Assembly: GCF_018129685.1 (NCBI RefSeq)
Contig: NZ_JAFCLG010000006.1
Location: 124,001 to 188,000, forward strand
DNA: 64,000 nt
Reading direction: 5' to 3'
Source of the DNA: Bradyrhizobium manausense
GTDB taxonomy: Bacteria; Pseudomonadota; Alphaproteobacteria; Rhizobiales; Xanthobacteraceae
This document shows positions 1 to 8,771 of this stretch, piece by piece (the first letter of the stretch is position 1; each line of letters starts with the position of its first letter). Position numbers and translations under genes: made by a program. The notes beneath the pieces were generated by a model. The model was not told the origin of the DNA. It worked only from the letters and a program-made list of their open reading frames with translations, and made no database searches.

Positions 1-1
1 G

Positions 2-250
2 ATCGCGGCTGCGTTGGTGCTTGCCGTTGTCACGGCCCTCGGGCTGCACACGCTCGCCTCCGCGCCCGCCATGCGGGAGGCGGCCCAGGCAGAGCTGGCA
101 CGGATCATTGCCGATGAGGATCGGGATGTGTGCGGCCAGTTCGGACTGCGTCCGGGAACGGATGCGTTTGCGGCCTGCAGCCGCGAGCTCGCCAATGTCA
201 GGCGGAAACAATCCGACCGCGACCAGGCGGCCGCGGCGGGAATGCTCTGA
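2..250 (+). CDS. hypothetical protein, 5' end outside window
   Basis: The reading frame is open from the first bases of the window and stops at the TGA ending at 250, so this is probably the C-terminal part of a longer protein. An internal TTG at 14 could also start a 78-residue product. The visible part begins with a hydrophobic stretch (residues about 1-20) that could be a signal peptide or membrane anchor. A short region with two cysteines (in DVCGQFG and FAACSRE) follows, then a charged tail. I do not recognise a family. It converges on the secreted-protein gene at 284-727. Confidence 0.55.
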   Translation: MAAALVLAVVTALGLHTLASAPAMREAAQAELARIIADEDRDVCGQFGLRPGTDAFAACSRELANVRRKQSDRDQAAAAGML

Positions 251-283
251 AATAGAATCCGGTCATGCCAGGAGCTGCGCAGC

Positions 284-727
284 TCAGTAGCAGCGCATGA
301 CGTTGACGGTCTGCTCGCCGCCGCCGCGGCCGGGCACCGTCACCTGTTCCGTCGGACAGCTCGGCACATAGGGCCGGTCCGACGGCACGACGTTCGGCGG
401 GAAGCGATGCGCCCAGTCCCAGGGTACGTCGTAAGTGTAGGTATAGCGAACGTCGTTTGTGACCGGCTGCCCGGCATCGACGAACGGCTCATTATAGCCC
501 GCGCTGTCGTTGTAGAAGGCGCCGCCACCCGGCCAATAGACCCAGGGATTGTTGAAGCGGTTGCCGCGGCCGTGGAACCGCGCGCCAGGCGCGATCGGCG
601 GTCGCGCCGAAGCCACCATGCCGTGCGGAGCAGCGCCGCCCGGTCGTGCAAAACTGTCAGCAGCAGTCAGGAGCAGCGCGGCTGCGCTGAGCGAGGCAAG
701 CAAAGCCCCATATGATCTGGATATCAT
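284..727 (-). CDS. small secreted protein of unknown function
   Basis: A 147-residue protein begins at the ATG at 727; an in-frame GTG at 739 would add four residues. It opens with a signal peptide whose hydrophobic core is ALLASLSAAALLLTAADS, with likely cleavage after SFA. The mature part is rich in Gly, Pro, Asn and aromatic residues (NNPWVYWPGGG, YTYTYDVPWDW) and ends with two cysteines (PSCPTE and the C-terminal MRCY) that could form a disulfide. No catalytic motif is visible. Small periplasmic proteins of this composition are common in Bradyrhizobium. The region upstream to 1269 has no gene on either strand, so it is likely monocistronic. Confidence 0.7.
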   Translation of the reverse strand: MISRSYGALLASLSAAALLLTAADSFARPGGAAPHGMVASARPPIAPGARFHGRGNRFNNPWVYWPGGGAFYNDSAGYNEPFVDAGQPVTNDVRYTYTYDVPWDWAHRFPPNVVPSDRPYVPSCPTEQVTVPGRGGGEQTVNVMRCY

Positions 728-1097
728 GATACGCACCAACTCGTTTGGCTTCGCAGATAGCGGCTCCCCACCGCACGCTAGGCCGGTCCATGACCCGCCC
801 GCAAACCTATAATTAATTATTGGTTAAGACACGGGATTAACGAGGAATCGGGTGCGGCGGAACGCCCGGAATGTCCGGGGCCGTAGCCTCTACCCCTCGC
901 GTTGCCCGACAGGCAAAACACCCAGCTAAGGGTCATCTCGTATGTCTCGCGGCAACCTGGCCCAAGGAAGAGGGGCGTATCGCGATCGTCACGAACGCGG
1001 ACCGGGCGGCGGTGGACGCAGGCCACATCGGCGCGAAGGGTTTTGCAGGGCGGGCAACCATGCGAGCTACGGAAGCGCGGCGCCACCCACATACTCC

Positions 1098-1131
1098 GTC
1101 ATTGCGGAAGCAGCCGCGACCCCGCAATGAC
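1098..1131. repeat. short palindromic (REP-like) element
   Basis: GTCATTGCGG at 1098-1107 is answered by its exact reverse complement CCGCAATGAC at 1122-1131, with a 14-base loop. The AATGAC end is shared with the hairpin at 4884-4920. It resembles the dispersed intergenic palindromes of Bradyrhizobium chromosomes; copy number cannot be judged from one window. Confidence 0.5.
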
Positions 1132-1181
1132 AAAACCGCGGATGCCGACCCTCCCCGTCACTTCTTCATGCCGATCAGTCC

Positions 1182-1199
1182 TTGTAACAAAACCGTCAC
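1182..1199 (+). promoter_or_regulatory. putative PHO box (PhoB site)
   Basis: TTGTAAC-AAAA-CCGTCAC matches 14 of 18 positions of the classical PhoB box, two 7-base repeats (CTGTCAT, CTGTCAC) separated by four A/T bases. It lies 71 bases before the ATG of the secreted phosphatase-like gene, a sensible place for a PhoB-activated promoter. The first half-site is weaker (4/7) than the second (6/7), so this is a candidate only. Confidence 0.45.
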
Positions 1200-1269
1200 A
1201 CAGCAAAACTAAACGATTGCCGGGGGCCGCGGTTCGGCGGCCAAGCCGCCTCACCGTTAGGAGAATTTG

Positions 1270-3126
1270 ATGCGACGTTCACTGGTGTTGCTGTCCGCCG
1301 GGCTGACAGTCCTTTCGACCGGACTCGCCTCCGCCCAGAACAACACGCCCCGCAACCTGATCCTGTTCATTCCCGACGGGCTGCGCGCGCTGAAGGTCAC
1401 CCCCGCGACGGCACCCGCCATGGCCGAGGTCCGCGACAAGGGCGTCAACTTCAAGAACTCGCACTCGCTGTTCCCGACCTTCACCATGGCCAACGGTTCG
1501 GCGATGTCGACCGGTCATTATCTCGGCGACACCGGCGTGTTCTCCAACACGATCTGGACCAACTACACCTCGGCGCCCGCCGGCGACACCGTGGTCCCCT
1601 TCATCGAGAACGACGCCGTGCTCGGCGACATCGACGAGCATTTCAAGGGCGATTATCTCAACGAAGAGACCGTCTTGAAGATGGCGCGCGACAAGGGCCT
1701 CAGCACGGCGGCGATCGGCAAAGTCGGCCCGACCTACCAGTTCGACCACACCGACAAGCCCGAGAAGCCGGGCCAGCATTCGATCGTGATCGACGATGCC
1801 ACCGGCGGCAAGGCCGGCGTCGCGCTGTCTGACGAGATGAAGGACGCGCTGACCAAGGCTGGTCTTGCCCTCACCGCGCCCGGCCGCGGCGACAACGGCA
1901 AGGCGGGCGATGCCAAGACGCCCGGCACGACAACGGCCAACGTCACGCAGCAGGCCTATTTCGCCGACGTCGCCACCAAAGTCGTGCTGCCGATGTTCAA
2001 GGCGCGCAACAAGCCTTTCGTGCTGGTGTTCTGGTCGCGCGATCCTGACGGCACCCAGCATAACCAGGGCGACAGCCTCAACCAGATCATGCCGGGCATC
2101 AACGGCCCGAGCACGATGGCGAGCATCAAGAACGTCGACAACAACCTCGCCCAAATCCGCAAGGCGCTGGACGAGCTCGGGCTTGCCGCGAGCACCAACA
2201 TCATGATCCAGGCTGACCACGGCTTCTCGACCATCTCCAAGGAGAGCAAGACCAGTCCCTCGGCCAAGGTCAGCTATGACGACACGCCGAAGGACTTTTT
2301 GCCGATGGGCTTCCTGGCGATCGACCTTGCCAAGGCGCTCGACCTGCCGCTGTTCGACCCCAACGACAAGAACGCGGCCATCACCGGCAATGCCCATCCG
2401 AAGGCCGGCAACGGCGTGCTCGGCAAGGACCCGACCAAACCCGACCTCGTCGTCGCCACCAACGGCGGCTCAGACCTGATCTATCTGCCGAACAAGGACA
2501 AGAAGCTCGCAGCCAAGACGATCAGCGCCCTGATGGAGCAGGACTACATCTCCGGCCTGTTCGTCGACGACTCCCTCGGCCGCTTCCCCGGCACCCTGCC
2601 CCTGTCGAGCATCAACCTGCGCGGCAAAGCCGCGACGCCGACGCCGGCGATCGTGGTCAATTTCCGTTCCTATGCCAGCGAATGCGGCGAGGCGCCGACC
2701 AACTGCTCAGTGCAGGTGGCCGACACCGTGCTGCGTCAGGGCCAGGGCATGCATGGCAGCTTCAGCCGCGGCGACACCTACAACTTCATGGCCGCGATTG
2801 GTCCGGACTTCAAAGCGGGCTATGTCGACGAGCTGCCGGTCAGCAATGCCGACGTCGGCATGACTGCGGCCCAGCTCCTCGGCCTGCGCGGTTCGGAGAA
2901 TGGCGGCCTGGTCGGCCGCGTGATGTCGGAGGCACTGCCCAACGGCATCGTGCCGAAGGCATTCAAGGCCGTCGAGAAGTCGAAGAAGAAGTCGGAGAAC
3001 GGCCTCGAGACCGTGCTCAACGTCCAGCGCGTCGGCAGCCAGCGCTATTTCGACGCCGCCGGATTCCCCGGTCGCACGCTAGGTCTCGAACCGGAGGCCG
3101 GCAAACAAAAAACGGCGGGGAAATAG
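1270..3126 (+). CDS. secreted alkaline-phosphatase-superfamily (NPP-like) phosphoesterase
   Basis: A 618-residue protein starts at the ATG at 1270, preceded by TAGGAGAA; an in-frame TTG at 1267 is less likely. The signal peptide ends at ASAQ. The fold is the nucleotide pyrophosphatase/phosphodiesterase branch of the alkaline phosphatase superfamily. FIPDG carries the first metal-binding Asp, FPTFTMANGSAMSTGHY carries the nucleophile Thr region, WSRDPDGTQHNQGDS carries the second Asp/His metal ligands, and QADHGF is the SDHG-type metal motif. It should hydrolyse phosphomonoesters or diesters in the periplasm or outside the cell; the substrate is not predictable. A PHO-box-like site upstream suggests phosphate control. 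A GC-rich hairpin overlaps the stop codon. Confidence 0.88.
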   Translation: MRRSLVLLSAGLTVLSTGLASAQNNTPRNLILFIPDGLRALKVTPATAPAMAEVRDKGVNFKNSHSLFPTFTMANGSAMSTGHYLGDTGVFSNTIWTNYTSAPAGDTVVPFIENDAVLGDIDEHFKGDYLNEETVLKMARDKGLSTAAIGKVGPTYQFDHTDKPEKPGQHSIVIDDATGGKAGVALSDEMKDALTKAGLALTAPGRGDNGKAGDAKTPGTTTANVTQQAYFADVATKVVLPMFKARNKPFVLVFWSRDPDGTQHNQGDSLNQIMPGINGPSTMASIKNVDNNLAQIRKALDELGLAASTNIMIQADHGFSTISKESKTSPSAKVSYDDTPKDFLPMGFLAIDLAKALDLPLFDPNDKNAAITGNAHPKAGNGVLGKDPTKPDLVVATNGGSDLIYLPNKDKKLAAKTISALMEQDYISGLFVDDSLGRFPGTLPLSSINLRGKAATPTPAIVVNFRSYASECGEAPTNCSVQVADTVLRQGQGMHGSFSRGDTYNFMAAIGPDFKAGYVDELPVSNADVGMTAAQLLGLRGSENGGLVGRVMSEALPNGIVPKAFKAVEKSKKKSENGLETVLNVQRVGSQRYFDAAGFPGRTLGLEPEAGKQKTAGK

Positions 3127-3164
3127 CCCCGCCGCTTCATTCGCGCCCTCAATGAGGGCGCGAA
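3113..3164. terminator. paired hairpins between convergent genes
   Basis: Two hairpins sit in series. CGGCGGGG (3113-3120) pairs with CCCCGCCG (3127-3134) across the phosphatase stop codon. TTCGCGCCCTCA (3140-3151) pairs perfectly with TGAGGGCGCGAA (3153-3164). There is no strong T tract on either side, so termination could be bidirectional and partly Rho-assisted. The genes on both sides converge here. Confidence 0.5.
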
Positions 3165-3173
3165 ATCTCCTGG

Positions 3174-3758
3174 TTACATGCCGATGTCGAAAACAGCAGG
3201 CAATTGGCCCGCCAGAGGCAGCGCGGTGGCGCCCAGGAAGGTCGCCACCATCGCCATCAGGCGACGGTTGTTGTGGCGCTTGCCGCGCATCTGGCCGGCG
3301 ATCCACTCCAGCATCTCGCTCTTGACCTTCGAGGCATAGGACGGCGCCCAGCTCTCGATGTCGGTGTCCTGCGCCAGCGCGACGCTGCGTGAGGGAACCT
3401 TCAGGCCCGAGGCGCTCGCGGCGTAGTGCGCGACGGCCTTGGCCAGCAGATCGTCGAACCGGCCACCATCTGCACGCTCGGTTGCGGCTTCGTTGATCTC
3501 GAACAACGCCTCGGCTTCGGCGCGGCTGACCGGCTGATCGTTGACGGCCACGGCCGTCAGGATCCGCACACACCAGGCGGTGTCATCAGCATCGAGGGAG
3601 CGAGAGAAGTGCACCCGGCCCTTCGTGGTCGGGCCTTCGCCCGTGATCACGCCGTCGCGCACGATGGTGAGGGCGTGGGCCGCAGTATCGCGGCAGGACG
3701 GTTCGAGGGACGGCGACTCAATGGATTTTTCAGCGGACTTGGGCAACGCGGCAGACAT
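3174..3758 (-). CDS. conserved hypothetical protein
   Basis: This 194-residue protein has GGAAGTGACCT just before its ATG. There is no signal peptide. The middle part is acidic and helical (SRAEAEALFEINEAATE), followed by a region ending in EMLEWIAGQMRGKRHNNRR. A single hydrophobic segment near residues 165-187 (LMAMVATFLGATALPLAG) could be a C-terminal membrane anchor. No catalytic motif is recognisable. It converges with the phosphatase gene and diverges from peroxiredoxin across a 392-base intergenic region. Function unknown. Confidence 0.7.
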   Translation of the reverse strand: MSAALPKSAEKSIESPSLEPSCRDTAAHALTIVRDGVITGEGPTTKGRVHFSRSLDADDTAWCVRILTAVAVNDQPVSRAEAEALFEINEAATERADGGRFDDLLAKAVAHYAASASGLKVPSRSVALAQDTDIESWAPSYASKVKSEMLEWIAGQMRGKRHNNRRLMAMVATFLGATALPLAGQLPAVFDIGM

Positions 3759-4150
3759 AGGTCACTTCCAGATTTCTACTGATCGACCAGCATTTTCATG
3801 CCGGCGTAAAGGGGTGGTTAACGATTCGATATGGGGATCGCGACTTTTCTCAATGGTTGCCGATTGGTCGCTATGAGGACCGTTTCGGTTCCAGGGAGCG
3901 TCGGGCGAGCGTGATGCGGGTCATAAAAGGCTTTATCGGGGCAAACCAGCCCGCAAAGTCCCTGTGGAGATGTTTCGCCGCACGTGCCCGCGTAACAAAA
4001 ATGTGCTGAGAAATCAGCCCTTCAGAGGAAGAATTCACATTTTACTTCAAGCAGTTCAGCGGGCGTTCACTTGGCTTCGCCATGCGCCTATACTGACGGC
4101 GACGACCAGACAGAAATTCACACGCAAATTCAATATGATGAGGTCAAACC
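3759..4150. promoter_or_regulatory. 392-bp divergent intergenic region
   Basis: This lies between the hypothetical gene at 3174-3758 (minus) and peroxiredoxin (plus), so it should hold both promoters. The last 100 bases before 4151 are AT-richer than the surroundings and end in the short Shine-Dalgarno-like ATGAGG. I see no convincing OxyR half-site pair or other operator. Confidence 0.4.
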
Positions 4151-4810
4151 ATGACACTTCCGATCGGCGCCACCGCCCCTGATTTCGAAGCCGAGACCAC
4201 CGAAGGCAAGATCAAGTTCCACGATTGGCTCGGCAGCAGCTGGGCGCTGCTGTTTTCGCACCCCAAGGACTTCACTCCGGTTTGTACGACCGAGCTCGGC
4301 GCCCTCGCAAAGCTGAAACCGGAATTCGACAAGCGCGGCGTGAAGCTGATGGGCCTCTCGGTCGACCCGGTCGACCGCCACGCGAAATGGTCGGAAGACA
4401 TCAAGGAGACCCAAGGCGCCGCTCCGAACTACCCGATGATCGGCGACACCGATTTCAACGTCTCGAAGCTCTACGGCATGTTGCCGGCCTCGACCTCGGG
4501 CGATCCCCTCACCCGCACGCCGGCCGACAACCAGACCGTCCGCAACGTGTTCATCATCGGGCCGGACAAGAAGATCAAACTGGTGCTGGTCTATCCGATG
4601 ACCACCGGCCGGAATTTCCAGGAAATCCTGCGCGTGATCGACTCGCTGCAGTTGACCGCCAAGCATCGCGTCGCAACCCCGGCCGACTGGTCGCAGGGCG
4701 ATGACGTCATTATCGCGGGCTCGGTGTCGAATGACGAGGCCAAGACGATCTACCCGCAGGGCTGGAAAGAGCCGAAGCCCTACATCCGCATCGTGCCGCA
4801 GCCGAAATAA
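4151..4810 (+). CDS. 1-Cys peroxiredoxin (Prx6/AhpC-TSA family)
   Basis: A cytosolic thiol peroxidase of 219 residues, the usual length of the Prx6 group. The N-terminal thioredoxin-fold part carries HPKDFTPVCTTELG, with the peroxidatic cysteine at residue 45 next to the conserved Pro and Thr. No second cysteine is visible anywhere, so this is a 1-Cys enzyme that needs an external reductant. The C-terminal extension (after residue about 165) with DWSQGDDVII and the ending EPKPYIRIVPQPK is typical of Prx6 dimers. It reduces H2O2, alkyl hydroperoxides or peroxynitrite. It ends in front of a strong hairpin (4884-4917) facing a convergent gene. Confidence 0.95.
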   Translation: MTLPIGATAPDFEAETTEGKIKFHDWLGSSWALLFSHPKDFTPVCTTELGALAKLKPEFDKRGVKLMGLSVDPVDRHAKWSEDIKETQGAAPNYPMIGDTDFNVSKLYGMLPASTSGDPLTRTPADNQTVRNVFIIGPDKKIKLVLVYPMTTGRNFQEILRVIDSLQLTAKHRVATPADWSQGDDVIIAGSVSNDEAKTIYPQGWKEPKPYIRIVPQPK

Positions 4811-4883
4811 CGAGCCGCGATTGTGACCAGAAGCGGCTGATCGTCCTCCCCGGCCGCGCGCAGCGTGAACCCGGACTATCGAG

Positions 4884-4917
4884 ATTCCGGGGGCGGTGCT
4901 CCGCACCGCCCCGGAAT
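4884..4917. repeat. GC-rich hairpin, REP-like, possible bidirectional terminator
   Basis: ATTCCGGGGGCGGTGC (4884-4899) pairs with GCACCGCCCCGGAAT (4903-4917) around a 3-base loop, with one bulged G. It sits in the gap between two convergent genes and is followed by GAC, giving the same AATGAC end as the palindrome at 1098-1131. Either a REP element or a terminator; there is no T tract. Confidence 0.6.
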
Positions 4918-4924
4918 GACATCA

Positions 4925-5317
4925 TCAAGTGAAACGATCCGCCACCAACAGACCCGCGGTCGACGAGACCGCGGTCACCACCGCGCCCCAGCTGATGTCG
5001 AGAACAACGACGGGCCATGTCCAGTGCTTGAGCAATGACAGCGCCGTCAGCTCGAACGTCGCGTAGCAGAACAAGCCGAACAGCGCGCCGTAGATCAGCG
5101 TCGATTGCCAGGTCGCGCCCGAGCCGCCGCTGACGAAGACCAGCACACCAACCACATACAGCAGATAGAAAAGCACAGCCGGTACGGGCTTGATTTCGCC
5201 CATCATGTCACCGACCTGCGCGGCGAAAAAGCTCTTGGCGATCAAGCCGAGGAACAGCAAATCCAGCCCAAGCAGCACGAACAGGGTTGCGATATACAGC
5301 ACGGCGATACGGTTCAC
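4925..5317 (-). CDS. DUF2177 family membrane protein
   Basis: A 130-residue protein starts at GTG 5317, preceded by the good ribosome binding site GGGAGACC. It has four hydrophobic segments: residues about 4-27, 45-64, 72-92 and 100-125. The motifs LDLLFLG, AVLFYLLYVVGVLVF and YATFELTALSLLKHW match the DUF2177 family of small inner-membrane proteins, and the length is normal for that family. The family function is unknown. It converges with peroxiredoxin. Confidence 0.88.
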   Translation of the reverse strand: MNRIAVLYIATLFVLLGLDLLFLGLIAKSFFAAQVGDMMGEIKPVPAVLFYLLYVVGVLVFVSGGSGATWQSTLIYGALFGLFCYATFELTALSLLKHWTWPVVVLDISWGAVVTAVSSTAGLLVADRFT

Positions 5318-5410
5318 TGGCGGTCTCCCTGCCCCGCGTGACGCGGGCAGTTACATCATGCCGTCAGCTACGTCAGAGCAGGCCGACGGTTTCAACCCGC
5401 CACGTCGAGA

Positions 5411-7141
5411 TCAGGCCGCCTGCACGCGATCGAGGAAGCTGTCGACCTCGGCCTTCAGATGCAGGCTCTCGCCCGACAGCGCCTGGGCGGAGGCAAACAT
5501 CCGGCTCGACGTCTCGCCGGTCTCGCTCGCGCCCTCGGCCGCATGTCGGATATTGACGGCGACGTCAGCGGTGCCCGAGGCCGCGGCGCGAACGCTGGCC
5601 GCGATGTTGTGGGTGGCGCTGCGCTGCTGCTCGACGGCCGCCGAGATCGAGGCCGCGATGCCGCTGATGCGCTCGATGGTTTCGGTGATCGCCTTGATGG
5701 CCGTCACCGACTCCGCTGTCGCAAGCTGCATGCTTGCGATCTGGGTCGATATCTCGTCGGTTGCCTTTGCGGTCTGGCCGGCGAGCGTCTTGACCTCCTG
5801 GGCCACCACCGCAAAGCCACGCCCGGCATCACCCGCGCGCGCCGCTTCGATGGTGGCATTCAATGCCAGGAGGTTGGTCTGCTCGGCGATCGAGGTGATC
5901 AGCTTGACCACGTCGCCAATGCGGGAGCCTGCTTCCGACAGCTGCGCGATGCGCTGGTCGGTGGCCTCGGCCTGCTGCACCGCCTCGGCGGAAATCGCGT
6001 TGGATTCCTGCACCCTGCGGGTGATCTCGGAGATCGACTGCGACAGTTCGTCCGAGGCTGACGCCGCCGAACGGACGTGGTCGGAGGCCAGCTCGGACGC
6101 GCCGGCCGACTTTGCCGACAGTTCGGCGGTGGAGCGCGCGGCCTCGGTCAATTGCCGGGCCACGCGTTCGAATTCGCCCGAGGACCGAAGCACCTTGTCG
6201 AGGATGCCGCCAACGCTGCCGCGGAATTCGCCGACGAAGTTGCGCAGATCCACCTTACGCTGCTCGATCGCCGCAGCAGCCGCTTCCGCCTGCTCGCTGC
6301 GCATGCGCGCCCGTTCCAGCGAATTGCTCTTGAACACCGCAACCGTGCGCGCGATCTCGCCGATCTCGTCGGCACGATCCTCGCAATCGATCGCGACATC
6401 GCTCTGGCCGTTGGCAAGCGCCGTCAGCGAGCGCGTGACCGAAGTCAGCGGCCGGGTGACGCGGCGGACCACCAGCATGGTGAGCACAAGGACCAGCAAC
6501 GCGGCGATTCCGGCTGCAATAGCCGTGCTCCAGATCGCCTGGGCCAGCATGCTCTCATACTGCGCCATCGGGATGCCGACATAGAGAATTCCGACAACCT
6601 TGCCGGTCGCCTCCGCGATCGGGAAATAAGCCGTCATGAAGGACTTGCCGAACAGCGTGGCCGGCCCCTTATAAGCCTCGCCGCGACGCAATACGGCCTG
6701 CGCCGGATGGTCGGCGGCAAGCTGGGTACCGACGGCGCGTTCGCCGTTTTCCTTCTTCACATTGGTCGAACGGCGGACGAACTGCCCGCTCGCATCGTCA
6801 AACACGAAAAGGGTCGCATTGCCCCCGACGTAGGACACCGCACGATCAACGATGGCGTGATCTTTGAAGTCGGGCATCTTGGCGATCTCGGCGCGCGCTA
6901 CCGCGCTATCCCGTATCGTGATCTTCGCGTCAGGAACGACCTCGGCGAAGGCCAGCGCGAGGGTGCGCAGGCTGACCTCGATGTCGCGCAGGGCGCGGTC
7001 GTTGAAGGCGGAGGTGAGCGACCAATAGCCGGCGCCGACCACCAACGCGGTGTTCATCGCGATGAGCAGAACCGCGCACAGGACGGCTTTGGTGCCCAGC
7101 TTGAACTGCGGCAGGAATTTCGCCGTTAACAGGTTGGTCAT
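5411..7141 (-). CDS. methyl-accepting chemotaxis protein with periplasmic Cache domain
   Basis: This transmembrane chemoreceptor has 576 residues from the ATG at 7141, chosen because GGGGGGAG lies 8 bases upstream; the longer frame to 7180 lacks such a site. Order: TM1 (about 20-42), a single-Cache periplasmic sensor (about 45-205, with [14 protein letters not shown] at its end), TM2 (about 212-235), HAMP (about 235-290), then the methylation and signalling coiled coil. The conserved hairpin tip is [20 protein letters not shown]. Cache sensors usually bind small organic ligands. The C-terminus has no CheR-binding pentapeptide. The gene stands alone, with no che genes nearby, so it presumably feeds an array encoded elsewhere. 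Confidence 0.95.
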   Translation of the reverse strand: MTNLLTAKFLPQFKLGTKAVLCAVLLIAMNTALVVGAGYWSLTSAFNDRALRDIEVSLRTLALAFAEVVPDAKITIRDSAVARAEIAKMPDFKDHAIVDRAVSYVGGNATLFVFDDASGQFVRRSTNVKKENGERAVGTQLAADHPAQAVLRRGEAYKGPATLFGKSFMTAYFPIAEATGKVVGILYVGIPMAQYESMLAQAIWSTAIAAGIAALLVLVLTMLVVRRVTRPLTSVTRSLTALANGQSDVAIDCEDRADEIGEIARTVAVFKSNSLERARMRSEQAEAAAAAIEQRKVDLRNFVGEFRGSVGGILDKVLRSSGEFERVARQLTEAARSTAELSAKSAGASELASDHVRSAASASDELSQSISEITRRVQESNAISAEAVQQAEATDQRIAQLSEAGSRIGDVVKLITSIAEQTNLLALNATIEAARAGDAGRGFAVVAQEVKTLAGQTAKATDEISTQIASMQLATAESVTAIKAITETIERISGIAASISAAVEQQRSATHNIAASVRAAASGTADVAVNIRHAAEGASETGETSSRMFASAQALSGESLHLKAEVDSFLDRVQAA

Positions 7142-7257
7142 GAATGGAACTCCCCCCGGAATTCTTGCATATTCATGCAATCCGCTTACGACCCTATTAA
7201 CGACGGTTCACAGCGCCCCACGCGGCATGCTTTCCAAGATGTAAACGAGGACGACCC

Positions 7258-8703
7258 CTGCCCCCGCCAAGCCCCCGGCCTGTCATCGTCTGGTTCCGCG
7301 ACGATCTCCGCCTGTCCGACCACCCGGCTCTGCACGCCGCCGCCAAATCCGGCGTGCCGGTGATCTGCCTTTATGTGCTCGACGATGCAGCGGGTCGGGC
7401 ACCGGGTGGCGCAGCGCGCTGGTGGCTGGCGCAGTCGCTACTGGCCCTCGGCGCCGATATCGCCGCGCGCGGCGGATCCCTTGCCTTGCGTAAGGGACCC
7501 GCGGCTCAAGTGATCCCTGAGGTGGCGCGCGAGGCCGGCGCTGGCGCGGTCTATTGGAATACGATCGCTCAGGCCCCGCATCAGGCCGTCGAGAGACAGC
7601 TCGAAGCGTCATTGGCTAAGCTCGGCGTGGACTGGCAAAGTTTCCCCGGCGACCTGCTCGTTCCGCCCTCGGCGGTCCGCAACAAGGAAGGCCGGGGCCT
7701 GCGCGTGTTCACGCCGTTCTGGCGGCGGGTGCTGTCGCTCGGCGATCCGCCCAAACCGCTGCCTGCACCGAAGGAGCTGCGTCCGGCCGCGAAGATCGCC
7801 AGCGACACGTTGGAGAGCTGGAAGCTCAAGCCGACCAAGCCGGACTGGGCCGGCGGCCTACGCGAGAGCTGGACGCCGGGTGAAGCCTCCGCCCGTGCCC
7901 GCTTGCGCGACTTCCTCAAGCACACCGTGCGCGGCTATGCCGGCGACCGCGACCGTCCGGATCGCGAAGGCACCTCAGGCCTGTCGCCGCATCTGCGTTT
8001 CGGCGAGCTCAGTCCGCGCCAGGTCTTTCACGCGGCGCGCTTCGCCGCGGAGGAGAATCCCGCGATCGGATCCGGCATCGACAAGTTCCTGAGCGAGCTC
8101 GGCTGGCGCGAGTTCTGCCGCCATCTGCTCCACGACCATCCGGACCTCGCCACCGAGAACCTCCAGGGCAATTTCGACGACTTCCCCTGGAAGACCGACA
8201 AGACGGCCCTCGCCGCCTGGCAGCGCGGCCGCACCGGTTATCCGATCGTGGATGCCGGAATGCGCGAGCTCTGGCACACCGGCGTGATGCACAACCGCGT
8301 CCGGATGGTGGTCGCCTCGTTCCTGGTCAAGCACCTGCTGATCGACTGGCGCGATGGTGAAGCCTGGTTCTGGGACACGCTGGTCGATGCGGATGCCGGC
8401 AGCAATCCGGCCAACTGGCAATGGGTCGCCGGCTGCGGCGCCGACGCCGCACCCTATTTCCGCGTGTTCAACCCGATACTCCAGGGCGAGAAGTTCGACC
8501 CTGATGGAACCTATGTCCGGCGCTGGGTGCCGGAGCTGAAGGACATGCCGGCGAAGTTGATCCACCAGCCCTGGCAGGCGACGCCGATCGAGCTTGCGAG
8601 CGCAGGTATCACGCTCGGCAAGACCTATCCGCATCCGATCGTCGATCACGCGGCGGGACGCGAACGTGCGCTCGCGGCCTACGCAAAGATCCGCAAAGGT
8701 TGA
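7258..8703 (+). CDS. phrB: deoxyribodipyrimidine photolyase (cryptochrome/photolyase family)
   Basis: Repairs UV-induced cyclobutane pyrimidine dimers using FAD and light. Homology clearly begins upstream of the first GTG (7354): the codons from 7279 read PVIVWFRDDLRLSDHPAL, the canonical photolyase N-terminus. An in-frame stop lies at 7198-7200, and no ATG, GTG or TTG occurs between it and 7354. The only plausible start is CTG at 7258, with GAGG 8 bases upstream, giving 481 residues. The C-terminal FAD domain shows TGYPIVDAGMRELWHTGVMHNRVRM (split here as TGYPIVDAGMRELW then HTGVMHNRVRM) and DADAGSNPANWQWVAGCGAD, which bind FAD. The tryptophan electron-transfer chain appears intact. Confidence 0.92.
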   Translation: MPPPSPRPVIVWFRDDLRLSDHPALHAAAKSGVPVICLYVLDDAAGRAPGGAARWWLAQSLLALGADIAARGGSLALRKGPAAQVIPEVAREAGAGAVYWNTIAQAPHQAVERQLEASLAKLGVDWQSFPGDLLVPPSAVRNKEGRGLRVFTPFWRRVLSLGDPPKPLPAPKELRPAAKIASDTLESWKLKPTKPDWAGGLRESWTPGEASARARLRDFLKHTVRGYAGDRDRPDREGTSGLSPHLRFGELSPRQVFHAARFAAEENPAIGSGIDKFLSELGWREFCRHLLHDHPDLATENLQGNFDDFPWKTDKTALAAWQRGRTGYPIVDAGMRELWHTGVMHNRVRMVVASFLVKHLLIDWRDGEAWFWDTLVDADAGSNPANWQWVAGCGADAAPYFRVFNPILQGEKFDPDGTYVRRWVPELKDMPAKLIHQPWQATPIELASAGITLGKTYPHPIVDHAAGRERALAAYAKIRKG

Positions 8704-8771
8704 GCGTTGCTTTGACACAATTATGAAACCCGCTATCGTCATCGCTCCATGCAAACCGTGGGGGACACGAT

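Larger units (their letters stand above)
740..1269. other. 530-bp gene-free region with regulatory sites
   Basis: No reading frame here looks like protein; the short open frames are arginine-rich and lack ribosome binding sites. It holds an inverted repeat at 1098-1131, a PHO-box-like site at 1182-1199 and the ribosome binding site TAGGAGAA just before the phosphatase start. It must contain the promoters of the genes on both sides. Confidence 0.6.

Noticed and set aside
1279-2397. 372-codon minus-strand frame antisense to the phosphoesterase
   Set aside because: A GC-rich shadow of the conserved gene on the other strand; composition is Val/Gly/Arg-rich without motifs.
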